In this document: piece after piece, positions 25,401-36,061 of the stretch | Position numbering within the stretch: position 1 is the first letter of the stretch | Layout: every line of letters starts with the position of its first letter | Assembly (NCBI RefSeq): GCF_028769735.1 | Contig: NC_088171.1 | Coordinates: 124,704,533-124,768,532 of the forward strand | From: Zonotrichia leucophrys gambelii | Taxonomy: Eukaryota; Chordata; Aves; Passeriformes; Passerellidae | Length of the DNA stretch: 64,000 nucleotides | Direction: 5' to 3' | Made by a program: the position numbers and the translations under genes | Notes under the pieces: generated by a model | What the model saw: only the letters and a program-made list of their open reading frames with translations | Told to the model about the DNA's origin: nothing | Databases searched by the model: none

Positions 25401-27880
25401 TAGTCTCGTGATAGACATTTCTACTCTACCTGCACAACACATTTAGGTTCTACAAGAATTTTACTATCCCTATTTTAGTAAAGCTGGGGTGAGTATCTTT
25501 GTTAACATACCAGCCCACAGTGAACTGGAAAATTTTGTCAGAATATTTTATTTACTGTGATTACTGTATAAAATATTATATGCCTCACTATAGCAGGGTT
25601 TATTCAAGCCTTAGTTGTTTGATAACAACTTAGATTTTTTTTGTGAATTTTTCATTATTCTTTCAAATAAATTTTTGGTGTTTTTTCAGATATTCAGTAC
25701 TCTATTCTGCATTAAAAATGCCCATGGGAAACTCTGAGATGTGTGCCTGTTTTAAGCAGTTTCCACTTGCAGTGGATGAAAGTAACAGCCAACCACGCTG
25801 GGATTTCAGGGTTTTTTTTAAGGAGGTGATGGCAGGCATATTCTGTTATTACTGCATAGGAGTTTTAGCTACTGCACTCATCATCATGGTCAGAACAGCT
25901 CATCTGCATTGAAGTTCTGAAGAGCACTGTGCACAGCTGAGCCATCACTTAGATCACTTGCATTTAAAGGAACAGAAACTTGGATGAGCCCCAAATTATG
26001 GCAGACCTAATGTCTCATTTGCCAGCAAATCATCTGTATCAGAAATTACTTTAAATGACAATGCTAAAATTGAATTTGTCCCATGTTTAACATGCCCATT
26101 AAAAGGAAATCCTTCAATGCCAGTCACTGAGGCTCAGATGCAGGGAGTCGAATGACCATGTGGTTTGATGGTCCACCCTCAGCAATATCCCTGACTTTGA
26201 TAATCTGTAAATGCTCTGGAGCCAAGGAAGAACTTCCCACTCAAAACCTCTCACCTTTACAGGTGTTTTAGTTTCATGAGTCTCTGATGCACGGAGTGAT
26301 ATGATAGTCTTGCCTACAAGAGAACTTGTCACTTTACCACGACTCGATTTTAATTTCACAGCAAGGCCTTGCCCAAAGCCATGCTGGAGCCTCCTGAAGC
26401 CTTCAGCCACCCCCTAGCTTCCCTTGGATGGCCTCAGGAAAGAGAACACAGTGGCAGCAGAAGGCTGGGAAGGGACCTGAGAGACTGGGTGAGTTTTGCA
26501 GAGCTTTGAGCCAAGTCAGTGCTCTAACAAAGCAACATCCTGAGAGCCCACTGTGAACCTAAACACTGAATTTCTCATTCAATGCATCAGAATGCAAGTG
26601 CAGTGTGAACAACTCCACCAAGGCAAAGACAGAATTAGCCTCATCAGACATGCAGCAGCATATGTCTCTTTCAACATGTACTGCAAAATAGATACTGAAT
26701 GGAAAACAGATGATTTTTAGCCTCCTATTCTGTCTACCGGTAAAAAACCCCTCAAAATCCTGCATATCTTCATGTAAATTACTGTACTGCAAAGATAAAT
26801 ATCAAAGTTATGCAAGATGCTAGATAAGTAGAAAGACTTAAAAGAACAAGGAAGAAATAAAAACACCTACAAAACCTCCAAAGATAAAAAATAAACAACA
26901 GTTTATTTGTGTTCCCAGGAAAGTCCAAAGCCAAATATTAGCATTTTCTTCTGGAGGCAACTTTCTGTGTATTGAGAGCCAGCTTAAATAAATAGCTGGC
27001 TTTTCTTCTCAGAATATTTGGGGAGCCTGCAAATGTTTTTCTCCTTTGAGAAAATACATGAAAAACAATGCAGGAACAACTTCACACAGGAGTAGTAAAG
27101 AAATTCAAATATCTAATTATAATTATAAGTGAAATTTTGGCCGTGCAAAATCTATATGAAATGCTGTCAGGTGGAATGTCTGCCACTCTTCCAAGCAGCA
27201 ACCACAGAAATCTACCTCTGTTACCTCCTTGTTGATCCTCTTTCCCCACGCTTCATTTATGCATTTTATGTGGCTTTTTAGTTATTCCCACATCCCTCTC
27301 TTAGTCTTACCTGAGCTCATTCCCTCCTAGACTCCCAGGTTTTTCTTTGATATCCCAAAATCTCAGCTGAGAACTTGCTGGTATCTAACATTAGAGGTTC
27401 AGGGGCTCCAGTCAGCTTTAAGCTGCAGTAATTTTTTCTACTCTGTAAAGCCTGAAGGGATAGTACTTTTCCTTCCTTGCTAAATAGTAAACATTCCCCT
27501 TCCAGTGGGCAAACAAATTATCTTCTGTTGTTTGTAAAGACGTTCAAACAATACCCTTGTTTACCTTTATAAATGTCTTTGTGCTACCCCCAGCCCAGCC
27601 CAGGGAACTGAGCAAAGGTGGTGCAGCTGACACACGGCAGGCAGGAGTAAATGCCTGAACACCAGAGAAATCTCTGCCCAGCAAAGAACAGAAACAGCCA
27701 CTCTGATGTCTGAGCTTGGGCTGAGAGAGCAGCAGCAAACTGAATCTCAGGACAGTAAGTATCTTTAGTAAGCAAATTAATTTTCCTCATCAACTCAGCA
27801 GAAACATGGTTTTCTGCCTCCAGGGAAGGGTGCAACGTGTACTCATTAACAACTGTTTATTCAGATCAACACTTCTGCTG
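13500..27880. other. Unique non-coding DNA, no gene recognised
   Basis: This 14-kb stretch has no recognisable gene, RNA gene or transposon. GC-richer patches around 14.5-14.8, 15.4-16.0, 19.2-19.6 and 22.5-23.2 kb produce overlapping spurious frames on both strands. An A-rich + strand block at about 18,780-19,140 ends near a run of T at 19,149-19,160. The interval 20,200-20,640 is dense in ATTA/TAAT motifs, includes a TGTCAATCA PBX/MEIS-like site, and is one of the non-coding conservation candidates. Confidence 0.6.
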
Positions 27881-27890
27881 GATAAATTCC

Positions 27891-27907
27891 CCACCACCAC
27901 CACCACC
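27891..27907 (+). repeat. Short (CCA)n run
   Basis: Just over five uninterrupted CCA units in otherwise unique DNA. It is probably ordinary simple sequence. Confidence 0.85.
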
Positions 27908-27919
27908 TTACATGAGCTA

Positions 27920-29530
27920 TTTCATGATCAAAGTATGGAAATCAAATCTGCCAAAGCAGCATCATTTGAGCAGTTGTGTTAAGCGCAGGCACGTTTGAAG
28001 GATCAGAACCTAATGAGGTTTTCTGGTTGTTTTTGGCATGAATACAACAAACACCTCAACAAAAACATAACTCTGCCTGTGCAAAGTACAGAGGTCTTCT
28101 CATGCAATTATCATCCACAAGCACAAATACTATTTGTAAGAATAAAACAATTAATTCAATATTATTAGTTCATTTCATAAACAGGCTGATTACTTCTGAA
28201 ATAGCTGCTTTCTTAATCTACATGGCCAATATGCAATCTGATAACCTCCATTTACCAGTTTTCACTTAAATACATCTCATGAATCTGACCCTACTTCATT
28301 AAAACCGACAAACGTCACACCAATCTTTGCACATGGAACTCAACACATCCAAATGAAAACCAGTCCACTGCTGACAAAAAGGCTGAGAGCAAACTAGTAC
28401 CTCTATCTTGGTCATCACAACCTCAACTGTGTGGTGTGCATCAGCACACACCCTAGAAAATGTAAAGCCTGTTAACTCGTACGGTCCTTCTGAAAATGTG
28501 AACACAACCACTGCTCACACTGCTTCGTTTAAAAGCTGATTCCAAATTTATCAAATACTGTTTAAAACTGAAGGTGACTTGATTACTATGTCACTTCCTA
28601 AGAAAGCTGATGTAGAAATATTTCCCAGATGTGGGTTAAGATTTCCAGATGAACAGAGAGAACAGGGAGATGCAGGCTCCTGACCAAAAGCCACTGACAG
28701 TCTGCATTAAACAGCATTTGCCCAGGATGTGTCAGACAAGAGACCTGAGGCTGGGTTCCTGTTGCTACAGGAAAGTGCCTTGCCAAAATACACTTGGCTG
28801 CTCTGGCAAGAGTTTCTCTCCATATTGTTTTGTTAATGTTTCCAAAAGGTCCAGTTTTGCTTTTGTATGAAAAAAAACCCCAACCCTGCAAATTTCAGCT
28901 GTCTCACTGCACCAAAATAAACTGTGGGGTTTGACTGGTCACAGCACAGACAACCAGACTTCCAGTGCATCCCCTGAACTATCAGGGCACAACAGAAACT
29001 TCATATGAACTTTTCAAAACATTGAATTAAAAAACTTACCTAAATATCTTCTCCAAACTGTGATTAGTATCTGCCATACACTGATTATTTTTGTTTTTTC
29101 TGTGCATTTTCCACATTCAGAAACATTTTTATGATTTTACGGTTTTTTATGGCATCAATAAGCTACATGAGGAATGAGACAGACAAAACCAAAATGTACC
29201 ACAAAAGGTCTCTAAAATATATTGTAATTTTGTCACCAACAGACAGTAACTACAGAAACATCATGGAAATAATACAGGCAATAAATTGAAGTTATGTGAA
29301 TATTTTCTTTTATTTTCAAGACAACTGAAATTATGAGATCAATTTGGCCTTGTTTTCCTCTCATCACTTTTCAGACTTGTCAGAAGGAAGTGTAAAAACA
29401 CTGGAGTCGATATTCTCTCTTGCTAGCCTGGATTAGTAGATTTATGTTAATTGCAGACATCTACATAAAAACACCTCTTAGCATTCTTCTTCCATAGGAA
29501 GGATGAAATTCTGACCACACAAATGAAGTA
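27920..29530. other. Unique non-coding DNA
   Basis: Only short, unrecognised open frames on both strands. No repeat family or RNA gene was identified. Confidence 0.6.
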
Positions 29531-29538
29531 AAAAAATA

Positions 29539-29573
29539 AAGTTTTCCCTTTATTTTTTTTAAAGGGAAAACTT
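29539..29573. repeat. Perfect inverted repeat, 13-bp arms and 9-nt T-rich loop
   Basis: AAGTTTTCCCTTT (29539-29551) is the exact reverse complement of AAAGGGAAAACTT (29561-29573). The loop is ATTTTTTTT. Pairing could extend a few more bases outward past a one-base bulge (AATA against TATT). An RNA copy would make a short AU-rich stem, too short for a typical pre-miRNA. It could be the relic of a small inverted-repeat element, a cruciform-prone site, or chance in AT-rich DNA. Confidence 0.88.
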
Positions 29574-29579
29574 ATTTTG

Positions 29580-32500
29580 TAGCACATTTTCAGCAAATGT
29601 CACTAAAAGGTCTGATTGCTTCCAAAGGCTTTGATCTTGCTATCACACAGCAGCTCCTGACTGAACCAAGTGACCTCGGGGAGGCTCTGAGGGAATGGGC
29701 ATCACTCATCTTAGAAACAGTCTCCTCATACTCAGTTTGCTTCCAGGCTGGACTGCGTGAAGTATCAAATCTCTGCAGCTCCAGCTGATGGGATGGGAGT
29801 TACCAGCTCCTCAAAGGTTCACACTTCTCAGCTGGGGACAGGACAGCAGGACAGCTGCTCTCCCTGAGACCTGCTGAGTCTGGTGGGTGCTGCAGAACAC
29901 CCAACAGTGAAATAATGGAAAGCCAACTAGCCAGCATGGATCACTCTCAGCTTTCAGTCAGGGACAAAACCAGCAGAAAAAGCCCTAGCCAATGTATGGG
30001 GATTTTGACTTTTCTTTCAATAGCATGAACTAAGACCCAGTAAGCATCAAGTGAAGAATGAGTTGCTTGTCCTGGCTAACCACCGAGCTGAGATAGTGGG
30101 ATAGAAGCTAACAAGAAAAATCATTGAAAATGCAGCATCTGTTGACATTTTCCAGCATGCACTGACCTTTCCAGTACCATTACACCCGGCTTTGCAGCAC
30201 AATTACAGTTTCAGTTCCACTTATCGATAAGATCCTCATTATCTGAATTCTATCAAAATCTTTACCCTTCTCGAGAGAGCAGAGGAAAATGTCTGTCTGA
30301 AACAATATTCAGTTCAGTGACACCAGAAAGACCCCCAACTCAGCTGCTGGGGTTGACTGTTCACACCATTGCGGTGTAACCTGGCCAGGTAAGCAGAGGG
30401 AAGAGGCTGAAAACTGATGTGAGGATGATTCCTCATGACAGTGACAATAGTAGGTGGCTAAAGAGCACAAAATGCAATATTCAAGGACAGAGCTCAGGAA
30501 ATGACCCTTGCAGTTGGAAGCTCACCTGCAAACCAGAAATCATTTCATGGTATGTGAGAAGAGTCCAAGTTAATTTGCCACTCTGACCTCAGAACCTCAT
30601 ACAGTCCCTTGCTGAAGTCAACTTACGAGGTTATAATGGCTAGTTTTGTTTCTAGCAAACCTACAAACCTGCTTTCCTTCACTTCTCCTCTTCCACTTAT
30701 TTCATATGCAAAGGTAATGCATTTTATTACAGAAATAAGGAAGATCTGCATTAAGTCATGTCTGCTTGAGAACTCAGGTGACTCCCCACCAGCTGGAATC
30801 TATTATTTGATTAAAAACGTTGTTGTGCCAGCTGCCATGCAGCACGTTCCACTACTCTGATTCCAGGAGGAATTAAATCCATACTGAAAATGAAGTCTAG
30901 CATGAATCAGCCTCTTCTCAATACCAACGCATACCTGGAAAACAAAAAGCATTAAAAAACACCACAAACCTAGCCTTCCTAGACCTGGCCACCCCAATCT
31001 CTAAAGCAGCAGGTGTTCAGTGGGGAAGAACTTCAAATTTCACATATTATAAGGTAGTAATTTCATAAAGCAGTGTCCTAATTATACCCTCAGGGTTTGT
31101 TTTTGAAGTGATCTTTCTCACCATAAAAACAAACTTAACTCCTCTTCCAACACAACCAGCTCTGAAGTTAAAGGCAGTTGCTGAATTAAAAAAATTAAAA
31201 GCTTTTGTATCTCCCTGATACAGTGCAGTATTTACTAGTGGAGAGTAATTATTACAGAACACGCCCAGAGTAAAAAATAATTTATAGTTAAGTCTGTTCT
31301 TGCTAATTCAGTTAGAATGACAGACTGTATTGGGCAAAAAGCCCACTTAATTTGAGGGGGATTTCTGCCTGTTGTGGACTGCAGGAGTATGTACTGTGAA
31401 TAAGCACTGACAATGTTGCTTAGCTTCTTGCAGTGCAAGAACATTAAAAGCTTCAAGGCAATTATTTGCAAAGGCATACTCACAAGGCCTCTCAACAGAA
31501 ATACAGCAATGGCATATTGATAGGTCTGCTTCTTACTATTCTCTTTTTCTGTTAGCTCAAAGCAAGTTGCAGACTACAGCTTCAGTAGCTCTGAAAAACG
31601 TCCATTGTTAGCTCTGAAGAAAGTTTACATACAATGGATGCTTGCAACTTTCTCTGTTCAATGGAGGGTCATACAGTTAGAAAGTTAAAAGGTTTTGATG
31701 GCTTCAGACAAGATAGTCTCTTAATACGCAGATATAAGAACATGCAGAGGTAAGGTGAAAGCTAAGCCCACACCCATTCCTGGTGGTACCAAGGCAGAGA
31801 CAGAGTGCTCAATACTTTATTTAGAAGCTCTAGGTAAATATCATGTGGATATTTAACTGATTAAACTGATAAACAACAGTCACTCTAGATTCCCAAGTGG
31901 CAATGATGCCATGTATAAAATACCTCAAAGAGAATACAGTAGGCTTCAGTCACAGCACTGAACATAACTGAGGGGTCAAATCACTGCTGACCCAAGCTGC
32001 TGTGACTTGATGTTTGCTTAAATGGAACAGAGGCTCTGAGCAGGGCAGACAGTGCCCAGTGTGAGCACTACAGAAAGTGCCATCGTGATGGGCAGCCCTG
32101 CTGACAGTGTCTGCAGGGAAGTGAGCCTCTGCAGCTGGAGCCCCACAGGTACTGAACTCCTCTTCAACCCTGAACATGGATGCCCAATTCCGACTCTCCA
32201 GAGAAACAAAAATAAATGAAATTTGTTGCATTTTCGAGATCTTCCTTTTAAATATGTTTTAATTCAGTTTGGCAAAGCTTGACCTCTTCTTATTTTGTGA
32301 GTTGAAATTATTTCCATTTCCAGATCAATTTTATTTCTTCCTCAAAAGGAAGAAATGTATTATTTAATCCATTTTTAAAGACTGAGCTTTGTGTACGTTA
32401 ACTTTTCATTCTACAGCCCCTTTCACACCTGTACAAAGCATCATAGATAGCCCATTCCATGCTTGTTCAAGCATCAATTAGAAATGCAGTATGGGTGCAC

Positions 32501-32616
32501 ATACTGACAAACACCCCATAAAGACAGAAAAATAATGTTCATGCACTCCTCCCATTCACCAGCTTTTCTGGCAGCATTAGCCAGCAACATCAATCCACCA
32601 TCATCAAATGTGACAA
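29580..32616. other. Unique non-coding DNA left of the LTR insertion
   Basis: No gene or repeat recognised. Frames are below 100 codons with no family signature. The stretch ends at the target-site duplication of the outer LTR, so it was contiguous with sequence from 33,934 onward before that insertion. Confidence 0.6.
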
Positions 32617-32621
32617 CTCAC
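32617..32621. repeat. Left target-site duplication of outer LTR
   Basis: CTCAC directly precedes the TG that starts the outer LTR. The same five bases follow its terminal CA at 33,934. Five bases is the duplication length usual for ERVL-type integrases in vertebrates. Confidence 0.85.
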
Positions 32622-32858
32622 TGTCTTAGGTTGAAAGGTGTGGCTGGGGGTGTGTATTCTATTTCCCATCAGTTAGAGGTGGGGCAGTCATCTTCTGCTA
32701 ATGGGGCAGTTTATTTTATCTCTTCCACAACCAATCCTCCCTTCTGGGGAGAACTCTTCTGTGAACAGGCCATTGAGTCACTGCAGGACTGATGAAACTG
32801 CATCATCCCACTGTGAGATGCTCTGCCCAGGGGGAGGAGCCAAGCATTCCTACCTGGA

Positions 32859-32864
32859 TATAAT
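32859..32864 (+). promoter_or_regulatory. TATA-like box of outer LTR
   Basis: TATAAT lies about 240 bp into the LTR and about 315 bp upstream of the AATAAA, a spacing compatible with a U3 promoter. Activity is unknown. Confidence 0.5.
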
Positions 32865-32895
32865 CTGAGAATTGGAACACCACAGCAGCCTTTTC

Positions 32896-32959
32896 CCACT
32901 GGATTCCCAGAGGAGCAGCTGTCTCCTCCACTGGATTCCCAGAGGAAGACCAGACCCAT
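32896..32959 (+). repeat. Tandem duplication of 32 bp inside outer LTR
   Basis: CCACTGGATTCCCAGAGGA occurs at 32,896 and again at 32,928, an offset of 32 bp, with the second unit diverging in its 3' half. Such duplications are common in LTRs and could distinguish a subfamily or an allele. Confidence 0.85.
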
Positions 32960-33173
32960 CTACACCACCCCTGGACCTTCAGAGGAGAACTGCCCCCTTC
33001 TACAGGATCGCTGCTGCAACAGAACCACACCTGACACTGCAGGAGGGCTGCAGCCACCATTTAATGGGACTACTGCCAACACACTGACCCACAGGGACAG
33101 GGTGTCAGGTCATACTCTGACTGTGATTTGTCTTCTTTTTTTGTACTATTGCATTTGTATTTTTAATTTTCTT

Positions 33174-33179
33174 AATAAA
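33174..33179 (+). terminator. Polyadenylation signal of outer LTR
   Basis: AATAAA sits in a T-rich context (TTTTCTTAATAAAGAACTG) and is the expected R-region polyadenylation signal on the + strand. It fixes the LTR orientation together with the upstream TATA-like box. Confidence 0.65.
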
Positions 33180-33239
33180 GAACTGTTATTCCTATTCCCA
33201 TATCTTTGCCTCAGAGCCCCTTAATATAAAAATTATAAT

Positions 33240-33245
33240 AATTTG
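33240..33245. repeat. Left target-site duplication of inner LTR
   Basis: AATTTG precedes the TGTTGG start of the nested LTR and is repeated at 33,848 after its terminal CA. Six bases is the usual duplication of ERVK-type (class II) elements. Confidence 0.88.
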
Positions 33246-33628
33246 TGTTGGATCTCAGTCCTGAGGTGCTGAGCCACCGAGACCACCTTGGGGGGCTCGG
33301 GAGTCCTGGAATGTTGCCAGAAGTGTCTGGTGGCTGGACTTTGATCCTGCACAGGAGACGACAAGGATGAGGGCTTCACCGGGGTGAATGGTGAAGGGAT
33401 TAGTTAATTAGAGGGTGAGACACAGGGTTTAGGATTTATGTACAGGGGGGTTTAGAGGAGTAAGATGGAGGAATTGGGGTGTGTCCTGTCCTTCTTCTTC
33501 TTCCTCTTCTCCTCCATCTTCTTTGGCCACGGTGGCATTTTTGGATTGGTTATTACTGAGAGTGCACCGAGTTATAAGAATAAATGGTATTGGGGAAAAA
33601 TGATAAATATTGTACACGTAACAATGGG

Positions 33629-33634
33629 TATAAA
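33629..33634 (+). promoter_or_regulatory. TATA box of inner LTR
   Basis: TATAAA lies in the context GGGTATAAAGATACG, about 100 bp before AATAAA. This is the layout of a retroviral U3/R boundary. It could act as an alternative promoter for flanking DNA if not silenced. Confidence 0.65.
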
Positions 33635-33730
33635 GATACGTGGCTGCCCGGGAGGGCAGACAGTGTGCTCATGGCTGACTGCTGAGCAGATCTCTGTTCG
33701 GCTGAAAGAACATCTTTTAGATAAACAATT

Positions 33731-33736
33731 AATAAA
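33731..33736 (+). terminator. Polyadenylation signal of inner LTR
   Basis: AATAAA follows AACAATT and precedes the GC-rich U5. Its position about 100 bp downstream of the TATA box fits a signal within R. Confidence 0.65.
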
Positions 33737-33847
33737 TATAAAAACCGAAAGAAGAACTGAAGCCTCTTCTCGTCCTTCGATACGCGGGCTGCCCCAAGGC
33801 CACCTCGGGCCTTTCCAGGCCCCTCAAACAGCCGAGATAACCGGACA

Positions 33848-33853
33848 AATTTG
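33848..33853. repeat. Right target-site duplication of inner LTR
   Basis: AATTTG, identical to 33,240-33,245. Identity of the two copies suggests a relatively recent insertion, but six bases carry little age information. Confidence 0.88.
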
Positions 33854-33933
33854 GAGAGAGGGGGTTTGTATTTTCCATTTCAAGGAAGGCTCTTGCCTTC
33901 CTTAGCAGACACCTGTCCTTTCAAACCAAGACA

Positions 33934-33938
33934 CTCAC
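33934..33938. repeat. Right target-site duplication of outer LTR
   Basis: CTCAC, identical to 32,617-32,621, directly after the terminal AAGACA of the outer LTR. Confidence 0.85.
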
Positions 33939-35359
33939 CATGGATGCATTCCTCTGGTCTGTCATGAAAAATGGAGATATTCTCCATGCCAAAGACACAA
34001 GCTTTCAACAGTACCTGCTTCACTGAGAGTGAATAAAACCTCACTCAGAGATATCACAAAGAGGATTTACACCACTGGGAAGGAAATCTAGTTTCTCCTG
34101 AGTGTACTTGTATCATGATGCTTGTATATACATAAAAAAAGCCACATATTGAGATTTAGGATGATTTCAGGAAGGGAGTCCTGTATATAGAAGCACAAGT
34201 CCCAGATTTACTAACAGAGGCATTAAAAAAAATTGATTCAATGGCAATTACAATATTATCCCAAACGGCAGCTAAAACTTTATCCTACCCTACACTGGCA
34301 TGTATTGTGTGTAGGTCTTACATTTCAATAAAAGGAAGCAAATGCTTTTAACAGCACACCACAGAGTACACAGGAAGGCTACAGGAAGGCTATTATAACC
34401 TCAATAAATACTTGCTGACTAAATATAATATTTCAATTAACATAACCCTTATTGAAATAAAAAAAAGATACAAAAGTGTAACTAAATGTTTAAGAAAATT
34501 ACCGAGTAGTAACCGCAGTAAGGTTTTTTATGTAAAAAAAAAGTCATTTATTTACATATTTCTACTTATATTTCAATATCACTGGTGTAAAATCCTCTGT
34601 AAATGTTGCAGGTGAGGAAGAACTTTTTGTGATTCCAGGGCAAAACCACCAAAATCTGTACAGGCTGATGCTCTCCCAAGAGGTGGGATAATACACAGAG
34701 CCCATGACTCTGCCAAACACGTGCCTGAATATGGCAAAGCCCACACTGCCCTGAAAACACAGCTCCTGATGCCTGCACTGCTGCCTCAGAGCCCAGGCAC
34801 ACACCCTGCCCTCACAGGAAAGCTGCTGGTCTACACAGCTGTGCAGGGGAAGGCTCTGTATTACTAATTTTCTGAGTATTGCCAGCCCATAGGATTGTGC
34901 TCCCTTTCTTCCATAATCTGTAAGGCAAAAAGTCATCACCACAGGAGACCTGGGAAAGTGTGAGGATTAAACCTGCAGTATAGGTTCTGGCAAAGAGCTC
35001 CTATGGATGCCTGGGAAAACACTAAGTCCCATTCATACTCAAACCTCCATTTCCCAAGCTCCTGATGTGCAGCAGTGCTGAACATACATCTGTACATGGA
35101 AGCTCCAAGAGATCTGAAATACCAAGGAATGCCACAAGCCCTTCTGTTGCTAAAAAAGAGATTTGTATTTCAGCTTAGATATTTCATAATTATTAGAAAT
35201 CTTTAAGAACATTCCTTATTAAGGACATACGCCTCTTTTTTCACCTTTTATCACCATGTGATATTTGTTTTCCACACATGGTGCTATTAAAAAGTTTGTG
35301 ACAGTTGTGAAGCACTGAGCCATCACAGTTACATTCTCTTCATTGTGTTACGGTCACAT
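33939..35359. other. Unique non-coding DNA between LTR and CR1
   Basis: No gene recognised. It contains a small perfect tandem duplication at 34,370-34,391. A 126-codon minus-strand frame at 34,562-34,942 has no recognisable domain. Confidence 0.6.
34370..34391 (+). repeat. Perfect tandem duplication of 11 bp
   Basis: ACAGGAAGGCT occurs twice head to tail. Two copies only, consistent with replication slippage. Confidence 0.9.
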
Positions 35360-35850
35360 GGAATCATGGAATGATAGAATGGCCTGGATTGGAAGGGACC
35401 TTAAAGATTATCTAGTTCCAACCCTCTGTCATGGGCAGGGACAACTTTCACTCCACCAGGCTGCTCAGAGCCCCATCCAAAACCGCCTTGGACACTTCCA
35501 GGGATAGGGCATCCACAATTTCTCTAGGCAATCTGTTTCAGTGTCTCACCCTCACAATAAAGAATTTTTTCTTGATATCTAATCTAAACCTACTCTTTTC
35601 CAGGTTGCAGCCATTCCCCTTTGTCCTGCCGCTACATGCTCTTGTAAAGAAAATCCCTCATCACAATTTTTGCAGGCTCCCTTAAGGTACTGGAAGGCCA
35701 CAATGAAGTCACCTTGAAGCCTTCTCTTTTACAGGCTGAATAATCCCAATTCTCTCAGCGTCTCCTCCCAGGAAAGGTGCTTCATCTCCCTCATCAGCTT
35801 GGTGACCCTTGTGCTGGAGACCTCATCCTGCAGTCCCAGGCAGGGTAGAA
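35360..35850 (-). mobile_element. CR1 LINE, 5'-truncated, with 3' end intact
   Basis: On the minus strand this reads from the distal CR1 ORF2 coding region into the short 3' UTR. Near 35,850-35,730 a translated stretch gives MREMKHLSWEETLRELGLFS, similar to the CR1 ORF2 region with an LGLFSLEKRRL-type motif. Further on come decayed versions of the C-terminal segment, now interrupted by stops and frameshifts. The end is the characteristic GGTCCCTTCCAATCCAGGCC followed by degenerate ATTCTATG-type terminal repeats (here CATTCTATCATTCCATGATT). CR1 elements lack target duplications and poly(A) tails, as seen here. It is about 490 bp of a roughly 4.5-kb family and cannot be autonomous. The damage to the reading frame marks it as an old copy. 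Confidence 0.95.
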
Positions 35851-36047
35851 GCACACTGAGAGCTGTGCTCAGTGAGAATAAAAAAAGATAATTCTTGCCT
35901 GGAAAGCTACATTTAAACATTAAAACAAAAGGTTCAGTAAGAGGATAGGGATTGTTGACAAGGAAGTAGGAGAAAACAAAGAGACCACATCAGTCAAAAC
36001 AAGAGGCAGTGGCTATAACACCTCACTAACCTACTTCTTTCTCTCTC

Positions 36048-36061
36048 TTTTTTTTTTTTTT
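36048..36061 (+). repeat. Poly-T / pyrimidine tract
   Basis: A CTCTCTC run leads into 14 T's followed by CAG. It could be simple sequence or the polypyrimidine tract of a splice acceptor. Confidence 0.8.

Larger units (their letters stand above)
33246..33847 (+). mobile_element. Inner solo LTR (ERVK-like), nested insertion
   Basis: This 602-bp element starts TGTTGGATCTCAG and ends AACCGGACA, so it has TG...CA termini, and it is flanked by the perfect 6-bp duplication AATTTG. U3 contains a TATAAA box at 33,629. AATAAA follows at 33,731, about 100 bp downstream, so the TATA, R, poly(A) and U5 order is on the + strand. It interrupts the outer LTR's U5. Joining 33,245 to 33,854 restores a continuous outer LTR, so this insertion is younger. 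No internal retroviral sequence remains, which makes it a solo LTR. A 146-codon frame at 33,465-33,905 that crosses its right edge is an accident of U3/R/U5 sequence and not a gene. The class is inferred from duplication length and passerine-like sequence. Confidence 0.92.
32622..33933 (+). mobile_element. Outer solo LTR (ERVL-like), split by a younger LTR
   Basis: The element starts TGTCTTAGGTTG and ends CAAACCAAGACA. The termini form the short imperfect inverted repeat TGTCTT...AAGACA expected of retroviral LTRs, and the element is flanked by the 5-bp duplication CTCAC. After removing the nested element and one copy of its target duplication, the LTR is about 704 bp. U3 carries a TATA-like TATAAT at 32,859, and an AATAAA signal lies at 33,174. 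Both place it on the + strand. A 32-bp segment in the middle is tandemly duplicated. No gag, pol or env sequence lies on either side, so it is a solo LTR left by LTR-LTR recombination. Its sequence resembles passerine ERV LTRs as I remember them. The class assignment rests on duplication length and is inference. Confidence 0.9.

Noticed and set aside
33465..33905. 146-codon + strand open frame
   Set aside because: It runs through the inner LTR's U3, R and U5 and across its right junction into the outer LTR. It is not retroviral coding sequence.
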